A stretch of 6,347 nucleotides of DNA from Haloarculaceae archaeon (GTDB taxonomy: Archaea; Halobacteriota; Halobacteria; Halobacteriales; Haloarculaceae): assembly GCA_028274885.1 (NCBI GenBank), contig JAQCMX010000244.1, positions 1-6,347 on the forward strand. Reading direction: 5' to 3'. The position numbers were made by a program, and so were the translations under genes. Within the stretch, counting starts at the first letter, position 1, and the number at the start of each line of letters is the position of its first letter. Shown here one piece after another: positions 1 through 6,249 of this stretch. The notes beneath the pieces were generated by a model. It was not told the origin of the DNA. It did no database searches and saw nothing but the letters and a program-made list of their open reading frames with translations.

Positions 1-1634
1 TTGATCTCAGCGATCACTTCGACATCCGGATTGAGGTAGTTACACTCGGTCATCAGATCTGCCATCGTCACACGCTTGTGATCGCTCTCGTGTTCGCGAG
101 TCGTCAAAGAAACGCCCGTCTCGTGGGGCAGTCGGACCTCCCGGGATCCCTCATCGATGCTGATTGGTCGATCCTCGAAGGGGATAAATGGCATGTGGGC
201 GTTCATTATCGTGGTCTTGCCAACCCCTGTCGGCCCGGAGAACAGGACAACACCGTGGTATTCGTAACACAGCCATAACAGAGCCACGAGTTCCGTGGGG
301 ATACTCCCAGCCTGGATCAGATCGACGGGTGTCAACACGTCGGCTGACTGTTTCCGGATCGAGATGTGCGGGCCATCCTCGCTGATCGTAGGCAGTGCAA
401 CCGCACAGCGGATCGTCTCGTCGATCCCCGACGGACTGAGGTTGACCTTCGCGCTCGGCGTACTGGCGTTGAGTTCGGTTCCGTCCGCCGCCGCAATCTG
501 TGTAACAACATTGATAAATTCCTGTTCCTCCTCAAAGGCGAGATTGGTGGGGATACGCTCCGTATCACCACCGTCACGGGGAACCACCTTGATCCGTTCA
601 CCCACGCAGTTGGCTTCAATATCCTCGAGTGTGGGATCGCGAATCGGGATGGTGAGTTTCCCGTAGCCGACGTAGTCACGGAGAACGTAGTAGACGAGAT
701 CCGAGAGTCGCTCCTGGGCATACCGCCGGTCGACCGGTGGGATCGCGAGGTCGTACTCCGCAAGTGCCGTTCGGACCCGGTAGTCGAGCGCGTCGATCCA
801 AGCCCGAGTGTTCCGGCTCTGAAGCCGCCTGGACAGGATTGTCTCGGCGCGGTTGCGAACAAACGACATCTCGTCTTCGATCACCCCGTCGACGGTGGTC
901 TCCCAGATGCGCTCTTTACACTCTCTGATGAACTGCTGGTCGCCGGGCAGCAGGTCGGGCTCCCGGACGGCGTACTTCGTGGTGAACGGGTCGCTTCCGA
1001 GCACGTTCTCGCGGTAGCGGATTACCGGAATTTCGAACTCGTGGAACGACACGGTATAACGTGCCAGTCGTTCGCTCGCGAACCGGTCGATGAATCGGGG
1101 TTTTTCTGAGAGTTCAGTCACCGCTGGCGCGTACTCGGTCGTGTGGACAACGATCCCATCCTCGCCGGCGTCGGCGACTTCGATGCTGTCGTCGAGTGCG
1201 TACGGCGTCAGTTCCCCGAGGCAGGCCAGTCGCGCGAGTGCGTGATAGCCGATGCGCCGCCGGGCTGCCGGTGAGCAACCGACGAGTCTGTCGATGGCAC
1301 GCTCGTGTTTTGGGTCGAATCCATCACGCATTATCTCTACTGCCCCCTCGCGGGTACGGGGCCGCTCCAGATTTGCGTCTTCGAAGTGTGTCTCGACCCG
1401 TTCGAGTGAGTCTCTGTCGGACGCGGTCAGCGACGGTTCGCGCACCTCGTAGCTGAACTCATCACCCTGTCTGGAGACTGTGACGACGACGCCGGGATGA
1501 ACTTCGTACTGGCTCTGTACGTCCGGCGCGTACCACGCCTCCGGATCATCTGGTGGCAACGGTGGTGGTACCCTCCCGCCGTCACGTCCACTCCCATCGT
1601 ACGCGTCTGCGAGTTCGATCCTCGCGTTCGACAT
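1..1634 (-). CDS. Type II/IV secretion system ATPase (VirB11/PilB-like, archaeal type IV pilus family), 3' end cut by window edge
   Basis: Cytoplasmic hexameric ATPase that would power assembly of a type IV pilus-like filament or secretion system at the membrane. The frame is open from the ATG at 1634 to the window edge, 544 codons. Residues 1 to about 320 are a lineage-specific N-terminal part. The recognisable core begins with YGKLTIPIRDPTLEDIEAN (324-342), the usual N-terminal signature of archaeal FlaI/PilB ATPases. It continues with HISIRK (423-428), Walker A GPTGVGKTT (467-475, Lys473), an Asp-box-like SIDEGSREVRLPH (492-504) and a Walker B region ending in VEVIAEI, with Glu543 as the likely catalytic residue. 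The His-box and C-terminus lie beyond position 1. The start at 1634 is preferred over an in-frame ATG at 1643 because a TATA-like box lies 28 bases upstream of it. The family is clear. The particular pilus or secretion system is unknown, since the membrane-protein and pilin genes are not in view. Confidence 0.9.
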   Translation of the reverse strand, partial: MSNARIELADAYDGSGRDGGRVPPPLPPDDPEAWYAPDVQSQYEVHPGVVVTVSRQGDEFSYEVREPSLTASDRDSLERVETHFEDANLERPRTREGAVEIMRDGFDPKHERAIDRLVGCSPAARRRIGYHALARLACLGELTPYALDDSIEVADAGEDGIVVHTTEYAPAVTELSEKPRFIDRFASERLARYTVSFHEFEIPVIRYRENVLGSDPFTTKYAVREPDLLPGDQQFIRECKERIWETTVDGVIEDEMSFVRNRAETILSRRLQSRNTRAWIDALDYRVRTALAEYDLAIPPVDRRYAQERLSDLVYYVLRDYVGYGKLTIPIRDPTLEDIEANCVGERIKVVPRDGGDTERIPTNLAFEEEQEFINVVTQIAAADGTELNASTPSAKVNLSPSGIDETIRCAVALPTISEDGPHISIRKQSADVLTPVDLIQAGSIPTELVALLWLCYEYHGVVLFSGPTGVGKTTIMNAHMPFIPFEDRPISIDEGSREVRLPHETGVSLTTREHESDHKRVTMADLMTECNYLNPDVEVIAEI

Positions 1635-1658
1635 AGGCAGCATGGCTTCTTTCTCTAA

Positions 1659-1665
1659 CTTAAAA
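1659..1665 (-). promoter_or_regulatory. TATA-like box of the secretion ATPase gene
   Basis: On the minus strand this reads TTTTAAG, centred 28 bases upstream of the ATG at 1634. That spacing fits an archaeal TATA box directing a transcript that begins at or next to the start codon. The match to a consensus is moderate, and the transcription start is inferred rather than seen. Confidence 0.5.
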
Positions 1666-1683
1666 TCTGTGTAACAGCACAGA
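1666..1683. repeat. Inverted repeat TCTGTG-N6-CACAGA in the divergent promoter region
   Basis: Perfect 6-base arms (1666-1671 and 1678-1683) are separated by six bases. The repeat lies immediately upstream of the TATA-like box of the ATPase gene, where the BRE element and regulator sites usually sit. It is about 45 bases upstream of the hyuA TATA box. It could be an operator bound by a dimeric regulator, but a repeat this short can arise by chance. Confidence 0.3.
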
Positions 1684-1727
1684 CACCCCCTCGAGTCGCC
1701 ATGCAAAGAGAGACACGACGGCAATCG

Positions 1728-1736
1728 TTTATTTTT
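1728..1736 (+). promoter_or_regulatory. TATA box of the hyuA-hyuB operon
   Basis: TTTATTTTT stands out in GC-rich DNA and is centred about 26 bases upstream of the ATG at 1758. This is the expected geometry for a leaderless haloarchaeal transcript. It supports 1758 as the hyuA start, because the alternative ATG at 1701 would place the TATA box inside the coding region. Confidence 0.65.
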
Positions 1737-1757
1737 GCCCAGACCGTGAGATCCCGT

Positions 1758-3758
1758 ATGGTAACAGACGAGGCCATCAGACTTGGCGTCGACGTGGGCG
1801 GCACGTTTACCGATGTGGTGGTCCTCGCGGAAGGCGAACTCACGAGCCTCAAAGTGCCGACGACCGACGACCAGAGTGAGGGCGTCCTCAATGGGATCGA
1901 CCGAGCGTGTGAACGTGCCCGAATCGACCCCGAGGACATCGAGCAGTTTCGGCATGCGATGACAGTCGCAACCAACGCGATGCTCGAATCGGATGGCGCG
2001 ACGACAGCACTTGTCACAACCGCTGGATTCGGGGACGTACTTGCGATCGGCCGACAGAATCGACCGTCACTCTACGATCCCACAGTGTCACGGCCGGAGC
2101 CACTCATCCCGGCCCATCGCCGCCACGAAATCGACGAGCGTGCAACGCCAGCGGGGATCGAAAAAACCCCCGACGATTCGGCCCTCGAACGACTCGTCGA
2201 GGGACTCGCCGACGAGGTAGAGAGTATCGCCATCTCCTTTCTCCACGCGGACGTGACACCGGAGAACGAACGCGCTGTACGGTCATTTCTCAGTGAAAAC
2301 ACCGACACAGAGATCACCACCTCCCACGAGACCCTGCAGGAGTTTCGCGAGTACGAACGGACAGCAACCACAGCGGCAGACGCCTACGTGACCCCGGTGA
2401 TCGCCTCCTACCTCGATCGGTTGGCCAAGCGTGCGACAGCCCGCGGTCTGCCAACACCCCGCGTCATGCAATCGAACGGCGGAATTGCGGACGCAGGGAT
2501 CCTCTCCGAAAACGCGGTTCGAACGATCCTCTCTGGTCCGGCAGCAGGCGTCGTCGGTGCCTCCCTGTTCGAGGATCAAAGGCACGAGGGGATTATTACC
2601 TTCGACATGGGCGGGACCTCGACTGACGTGGGGCTGGTGCGGGACGGCAGTATCGAACGAACGACGACCGCAGCGGTCGGTGGCTACCCGGTACACGTCC
2701 CGATGGTAGATGTCGAGACAGTCGGGGCGGGTGGGGGGTCGATCGCCTGGATCGACGATGGAGGGGCATTGCGCGTCGGACCCGACTCTGCTGGCGCGGA
2801 GCCCGGACCCGCCTGCTACGGAAAGGGTGGAACGGAGCCAACCGTCACCGACGCGAACCTGTTGCTCGGCTATCTCGGCGGGGACGCCACACTCGGGGGC
2901 ACACTACCACTTCAGACAGACGCCGCTCGTGACGCACTGGCTGCTCTCGCAGAAACGGCCGATCTGGACAGTGAGCTCCGGGCGGCCCGCGGTGTCTGTC
3001 GTGTCGCAAACGAGCGGATGGCGCGCGCGATCCGTGCGGTGACCGTCGAGCGGGGCCACGACCCGCGCGATTTCGAACTCGTAGCCTTTGGCGGTGCCGG
3101 TCCTATGCACGCCGCCTTTCTGGCGGAGACTCTGGGTATCGAGGAGGTCACTGTCCCGCGCGCAAACGGTGTACTGTCCGCACTAGGACTGCTCGCGGCC
3201 GACCAACGCCACGACGCGTCCAGAACTCACCGGCGATCGTTCGCCGACGTTGATCCCGACGCCGTCGAGGCCCAGTATCAGGAACTTACGGACCGACTTC
3301 AGGCGACGACGGATGACCCCAGGAGGGCTGTGATCGATCGACGCGCGGACGTCCGGTATGCGGGACAGAGCCACGAACTCACCGTGGACGTTCCGGTCCC
3401 CTTCGTCCCCGAGACGGTCGAGGCACAGTTCCACGACACTCACGAGCGACGCCGTGGCTACCGACTCGAAGACGAAGCCGTCGAACTGGTCACTATCCGG
3501 GCGACCGCGACCGTTCGCGGTTCGAGCCCGGATATTACTCACGAAGGAAATCGCTCGGAGTCAAAAGACACCCGTCGCTCGTACTTCGATGAAGCGTTCG
3601 TCGAAACACCGGTCTACGACAGAACGAAGCTTCCGGTCGGGACGAGCGTCGAGGGACCGGCGATCTTCGAGGGCGGCGAAAGCACTGTCGTCGTGCCTCC
3701 GGACTGGCATGTTTCAGTCGATAATAAGGGGACACTCGAACTGGAGGTGGCTGTGTGA
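1758..3758 (+). CDS. hyuA: Hydantoinase/oxoprolinase family protein, HyuA subunit
   Basis: ATP-dependent subunit of a HyuA/HyuB enzyme (family of N-methylhydantoinase A, 5-oxoprolinase and acetone carboxylase beta subunit); cytoplasmic, 666 residues, normal length for the family. The N-terminal half has the ASKHA phosphate-1 motif LGVDVGGTFTD (9-19), HAMTVATNA (66-74) and FREYERTATTAADAYV (196-211). The central domain has MQSNGG (237-242), ILSGPAAG (257-264), phosphate-2 motif FDMGGTSTD (282-290), VGAGGGSI (322-329), GPDSAGAEPGPACYG (341-355) and AFGGAGPMHA (443-452). A C-terminal domain runs from about 490 to the end. The start at 1758 fits the TATA box. The 19 residues an upstream ATG would add are basic and unlike the rest of this acidic protein. 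It is the first gene of an operon with hyuB, 39 bases downstream. The family is certain; the substrate (hydantoin, 5-oxoproline, another lactam or a ketone) is not. Acetone carboxylase is less likely, because no small third subunit follows. Confidence 0.93.
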   Translation: MVTDEAIRLGVDVGGTFTDVVVLAEGELTSLKVPTTDDQSEGVLNGIDRACERARIDPEDIEQFRHAMTVATNAMLESDGATTALVTTAGFGDVLAIGRQNRPSLYDPTVSRPEPLIPAHRRHEIDERATPAGIEKTPDDSALERLVEGLADEVESIAISFLHADVTPENERAVRSFLSENTDTEITTSHETLQEFREYERTATTAADAYVTPVIASYLDRLAKRATARGLPTPRVMQSNGGIADAGILSENAVRTILSGPAAGVVGASLFEDQRHEGIITFDMGGTSTDVGLVRDGSIERTTTAAVGGYPVHVPMVDVETVGAGGGSIAWIDDGGALRVGPDSAGAEPGPACYGKGGTEPTVTDANLLLGYLGGDATLGGTLPLQTDAARDALAALAETADLDSELRAARGVCRVANERMARAIRAVTVERGHDPRDFELVAFGGAGPMHAAFLAETLGIEEVTVPRANGVLSALGLLAADQRHDASRTHRRSFADVDPDAVEAQYQELTDRLQATTDDPRRAVIDRRADVRYAGQSHELTVDVPVPFVPETVEAQFHDTHERRRGYRLEDEAVELVTIRATATVRGSSPDITHEGNRSESKDTRRSYFDEAFVETPVYDRTKLPVGTSVEGPAIFEGGESTVVVPPDWHVSVDNKGTLELEVAV

Positions 3759-3783
3759 CACAACGTCTGGCCGACCTGCCAGT

Positions 3784-3790
3784 GGGGTGG
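3784..3790 (+). promoter_or_regulatory. hyuB: Shine-Dalgarno-like G-rich stretch before hyuB
   Basis: GGGGTGG ends seven bases before the ATG at 3798 and partly matches the complement of the archaeal 16S rRNA 3' end (GGAGGTGA). hyuB is the internal gene of the operon, so unlike the leaderless lead genes it needs such a signal or translational coupling. No other in-frame ATG, GTG or TTG lies between the hyuA stop and 3798, so the site agrees with the only reasonable start. Confidence 0.4.
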
Positions 3791-3797
3791 TGGCGGT

Positions 3798-5357
3798 ATG
3801 TGTAGTGGCCCCGAGTCTGTGGCGTTCGACGCGGTCGAACTGGAAGTGTTGCGAAACCGGTTGGAGGGGATCGCGACGGAGATGGGACGGGTCCTGATCC
3901 GCGGGGCCTACTCCCCAAATATCACGGAACGGCAAGACTGCTCGACAGCGCTTTTCGATCCCGAGGGACGAATGGTTGCACAGGCAGAACATATCCCAGT
4001 CCACCTCGGTGCGATGCCCGGTGCAGTGGACGCCGTGCTCGCACGCGATCCCGATCCCGGTGACGTGTTCGTGCTCAACGATCCGTTCCGCGGCGGGACT
4101 CACCTCCCGGACGTGACTCTGGTCTCGACGATAACTCACGAAGGAAAGATAGTTGCGTACGCGGTTTCGCGTGCCCACCACGCTGATGTCGGGGGACAAA
4201 GTCCGGGGAGTATGCCGGCCGACTCCCGGGAGATATACCAGGAAGGTGTTCGGATCCCGCCGGTACGGCTCGTCGCCGGTGGCCAGCCACGGGAGGACAT
4301 CGAGCAGTTGCTGCTCGCAAACGTCCGGAACCCGGTCGAACGTCGGGCAGACCTGCGCGCACAGCTGGCGGCAAACGACCGCGGGGAAATCCGACTGTCC
4401 GATCTGATCGCAGAGCGTGGCGACATCGTTCTCGAGGCGTTCGACGCGGTCATCGACTACTCGCGGCGGCGACTCGCGGCCGAAGTTCAGGACATTCCGG
4501 ATGGCACCTATCGCGCAAGCGATGCCCTAGAGGGTGACGGGATCGTTCGCGAGGATATCCCGATCGAGGTTACGATCACTGTCGATGGCAGTTCCCTGGA
4601 GGTTGATTTTTCCGGGACTGCGCCGCAGGTAGCAGGTAACCTCAACGCCCCGCTTTCGGTCGCAAAGAGTGCAGTCTACTTCGTTATCCGGTGTGTGACC
4701 GATCCCGACATCCCCCCCAACCACGGCTGCTACGAACCCATCACGGTCCGAGCACCTGCGGGTTCTCTGCTCGATCCACAGCCACCCGCGGCCGTCGTCG
4801 GCGGGAACGTGGAAACGAGCCAGCGCGTCACGGATGTCGTCTTCGCCGCGCTGGCCGAGGCGGCACCCGGTCGCGTCCCCGCACAGGGACAGGGAACGAT
4901 GAACAATCTCGTTATCGGTTCGCCCTCGTTTACCCACTACGAGACAATCGGCGGCGGTGCCGGTGCCAACCCCGATTGCGGCGGTCAGTCGGGAGTCCAG
5001 GTCGGGATGACAAACACAAAAAACACACCTGTCGAAGCCCTCGAGCGCGCGTATCCGCTCCGTGTCGAGACGTACGAACTCCGCGAAGGAAGCGGCGGTG
5101 ACGGCCGCTTCCGGGGCGGTGACGGTCTCGTTCGTTCGGTAACCGTCCAGGTCGATGCTACCGTGTCGCTGCTCACGGAACGACGCAGACACGCTCCGCG
5201 AGGCGTTGCCGGGGGCTGCGATGGGAACCCAGGTCGGAATCTACTCGACGGTGAGACACTCCCGCCGAAGGTGACACGCGAGGTTCCTGCAGGGACGACA
5301 ATCACCGTCGAAACACCCGGCGGTGGCGGCTACGGTGAACCGGAACAAAACGACTGA
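3798..5357 (+). CDS. hyuB: Hydantoinase B/oxoprolinase family protein, HyuB subunit
   Basis: Partner subunit of HyuA (family of N-methylhydantoinase B and acetone carboxylase alpha subunit); cytoplasmic, 519 residues, near full length for the family. Hallmarks in order: SPNITERQDCSTALFD (39-54), EHIPVHLGAMPG (64-75), LNDPFRGGTHLPD (93-105), AHHADVGGQSPGSMP (126-140), a conserved QGQGTMNN block, a glycine-rich IGGGAGANPDCGGQSG stretch in the C-terminal third, ELREGSGGDGRFRGGDGL, and a terminal TPGGGGYG motif. The His/Asp motifs at 93-131 correspond to the region that holds a metal in characterised relatives. I infer a similar role here. It lies 39 bases after hyuA in the same reading frame and must be cotranscribed with it. 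The following gene is convergent, so the operon ends here. The reaction is presumably ATP-dependent ring opening or carboxylation of a small carbonyl compound; the substrate is not identifiable. Confidence 0.93.
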   Translation: MCSGPESVAFDAVELEVLRNRLEGIATEMGRVLIRGAYSPNITERQDCSTALFDPEGRMVAQAEHIPVHLGAMPGAVDAVLARDPDPGDVFVLNDPFRGGTHLPDVTLVSTITHEGKIVAYAVSRAHHADVGGQSPGSMPADSREIYQEGVRIPPVRLVAGGQPREDIEQLLLANVRNPVERRADLRAQLAANDRGEIRLSDLIAERGDIVLEAFDAVIDYSRRRLAAEVQDIPDGTYRASDALEGDGIVREDIPIEVTITVDGSSLEVDFSGTAPQVAGNLNAPLSVAKSAVYFVIRCVTDPDIPPNHGCYEPITVRAPAGSLLDPQPPAAVVGGNVETSQRVTDVVFAALAEAAPGRVPAQGQGTMNNLVIGSPSFTHYETIGGGAGANPDCGGQSGVQVGMTNTKNTPVEALERAYPLRVETYELREGSGGDGRFRGGDGLVRSVTVQVDATVSLLTERRRHAPRGVAGGCDGNPGRNLLDGETLPPKVTREVPAGTTITVETPGGGGYGEPEQND

Positions 5358-5401
5358 CCACGGCGTTGGAAGCAGTGCCGGAGGATGGCGCCGACGACTG
5401 G

Positions 5402-5569
5402 TCACAGATCCCGTGGCTTGCTCAGGTTCAAAAGCGCGCCGCCACACGCTCTACAGACTCGTCTTTCTGCCGACTCCACGCGCTTCCCACAATTTGAACA
5501 TTCGTACAATTCCAATTCGTTTTTGATGTCTTTCGGGCGCATATAGCCCAAAGGAATTTCCGTAGTCAT
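5402..5569 (-). CDS. Small zinc-ribbon protein (rubrerythrin-like domain type), 55 residues
   Basis: The 55-residue product contains YECSNCGK, then 12 residues between the Cys pairs, then CRACGGAL: a CxxC-x12-CxxC zinc ribbon at about residues 25-40. Haloarchaea encode many such very small zinc-finger proteins, often annotated as rubrerythrin-like domain proteins. Most have no known function, and roles in regulation or protein contacts have been suggested. The ATG at 5569 is chosen because the zinc ribbon, acidic composition and a strong TATA box 25 bases upstream all agree. A longer in-frame reading from 5782 would run through the neighbouring gene out of frame and is rich in Arg, Pro and Ser. 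It is convergent with hyuB, with 44 bases between the stop codons and no clear terminator hairpin. The gene is well supported; the function is unknown. Confidence 0.75.
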   Translation of the reverse strand: MTTEIPLGYMRPKDIKNELELYECSNCGKRVESAERRVCRACGGALLNLSKPRDL

Positions 5570-5570
5570 A

Positions 5571-5581
5571 AACGAATCGTT
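5571..5581. repeat. Palindrome AACGA-A-TCGTT just upstream of the zinc-ribbon start
   Basis: A perfect 5-1-5 inverted repeat lies between the TATA box and the ATG of the zinc-ribbon gene, at -2 to -12 relative to the predicted leaderless start. A repressor bound there would block transcription initiation, so it is a candidate operator. With only ten paired bases, chance is a real alternative. Confidence 0.3.
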
Positions 5582-5590
5582 ATAACACAT

Positions 5591-5600
5591 TATATAATAA
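5591..5600 (-). promoter_or_regulatory. TATA box of the zinc-ribbon gene
   Basis: On the minus strand this reads TTATTATATA, the most AT-rich stretch in the window. It is centred about 26 bases upstream of the ATG at 5569, as expected for a leaderless archaeal transcript. It supports the short 55-residue reading of the gene. Confidence 0.65.
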
Positions 5601-5619
5601 TGATGCAAACGGCCGCGCG

Positions 5620-5632
5620 GACAACGGTTGTC
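5620..5632. repeat. Inverted repeat GACAAC-G-GTTGTC between the two minus-strand genes
   Basis: Perfect 6-base arms surround one central base. GGCC is present on both sides (5611-5614 and 5633-5637), which could extend a hairpin across a bulge. Read on the minus strand, it lies 44 bases after the stop of the frameshifted gene and about 20 bases before the TATA box of the zinc-ribbon gene. It could end the first transcript or be a regulator site for the second; the sequence does not decide. An AT-rich stretch follows it on the minus strand. Confidence 0.3.
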
Positions 5633-5675
5633 GGCCGGATTGTGAACGATTACCCCGTTCTCGCAACGGACACTG

Positions 5676-6103
5676 TTAGGCTGCGGTCTGTTCGTCGAGT
5701 GTCGTGAAAACCTCCGAGACCAGTGCCGGCAGTTCCTCGTGGAGCAACTCGGCGGGTGTTCTGTCGGTGTTTGGGGCCCCATCCGTATAGCGCAGACAGA
5801 GTTTATCGAGACGCCCCGTCAATTCGACTTCCGTTTCACCGAAGTTTCTGTTCTCGGCGATGATCGCGAGTCGCTGGGCCTCCCGTCCAAGCATGTCTAA
5901 ATCGCGGGCAAGTTCCCGTGTGTTCGGGGCGTCAGTGTCCTCAAGGTGGTGGCGATAGCTCGCCTGTGTGCTGGTGGCAACCTCGACGGCGGCTTTCGAC
6001 CACTCGCCGTAACTCCCCCCCCCTCACGGAGTAGATCCTGTGTTAACTGTCCAAACGTCATACCGCCAGCGAATCCCATCCTGGGACCGAACGAATCGAA
6101 CAT
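5676..6103 (-). pseudogene. Conserved-looking hypothetical gene with a frameshift in a run of nine G (about 142 residues if corrected)
   Basis: Two overlapping minus-strand frames read as one protein. The first starts at the ATG at 6103 (MFDSFGPRMGFAGGMTFGQL, then TQDLLREGG) and is sensible up to the G run (6015-6023). After the run it turns into Arg/Pro-rich text typical of a wrong frame. The other frame is closed by a TGA at 6024-6026. Just after the G run it gives SYGEWSKAAVEVATSTQ, then an acidic helical stretch through MLGREAQRLAIIAENRNFGE to the stop at 5676-5678. One extra G or two fewer would join them. A TATA-like box 26 bases before 6103 supports the start. I do not recognise the family: no membrane segment or catalytic motif is visible, and the product looks soluble and mostly helical. 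It may be a real frameshift mutation, a homopolymer sequencing error, or slippage-controlled expression. Confidence 0.6.
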
Positions 6104-6125
6104 ACCCTATCGGTGGAGGGATCAG

Positions 6126-6133
6126 ATCATAAA
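6126..6133 (-). promoter_or_regulatory. TATA-like box of the frameshifted hypothetical gene
   Basis: On the minus strand this reads TTTATGAT, centred about 26 bases upstream of the ATG at 6103, the same geometry as the other promoters here. It supports 6103 as the true 5' end of the broken gene, rather than the internal ATG at 5894. Confidence 0.5.
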
Positions 6134-6215
6134 GCCTCCGTAGCGTAGCCGTACTGTTGGATTAGTCGTCCTTTTCCGGGAGATAGCCACAGGCTGGCAG
6201 TCTATCGAACCGAAA

Positions 6216-6224
6216 CGGATAAAC
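6216..6224 (+). promoter_or_regulatory. Possible TATA element of the tRNA-Ser gene
   Basis: CGGATAAAC lies about 26-34 bases upstream of the first base of the tRNA. The position is right for an archaeal promoter, but the match is weak and GC-flanked, so this is tentative. Confidence 0.25.
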
Positions 6225-6249
6225 ACGCGACTGCGGTAGCCGTGAATGA

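Noticed and set aside
366..1109. Long plus-strand open frame of 247 codons
   Set aside because: It lies exactly codon-on-codon opposite the secretion ATPase gene, where high GC suppresses stops. Its product shows no recognisable domain.
1701..1757. Upstream ATG at 1701 extending hyuA by 19 residues
   Set aside because: The extension is basic, lies before the family's usual N-terminus and would swallow the TATA box at 1728-1736. The ATG at 1758 fits both family and promoter.
4527..5192. Minus-strand open frame of 221 codons opposite hyuB
   Set aside because: hyuB is fully supported on the other strand by family motifs. The antisense product has no recognisable features and no promoter-like box was noticed for it.
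5358..5401. Possible terminator between convergent hyuB and the zinc-ribbon gene
   Set aside because: Only a weak TGACC/GGTCA pairing across a wide loop is visible, with no T-rich run on either strand.
5425..5432. GGTTCAAA resembling a tRNA T loop, a possible tRNA fragment or attachment-site remnant
   Set aside because: No flanking stem or longer match to the tRNA-Ser 3' end exists. It falls within the codons for the C-terminus of the zinc-ribbon protein.
5570..5782. N-terminal extension of the zinc-ribbon protein to 126 residues
   Set aside because: The added part is Arg/Ser/Pro-rich, runs through the intergenic region and overlaps the neighbouring gene out of frame. The TATA box points to 5569.
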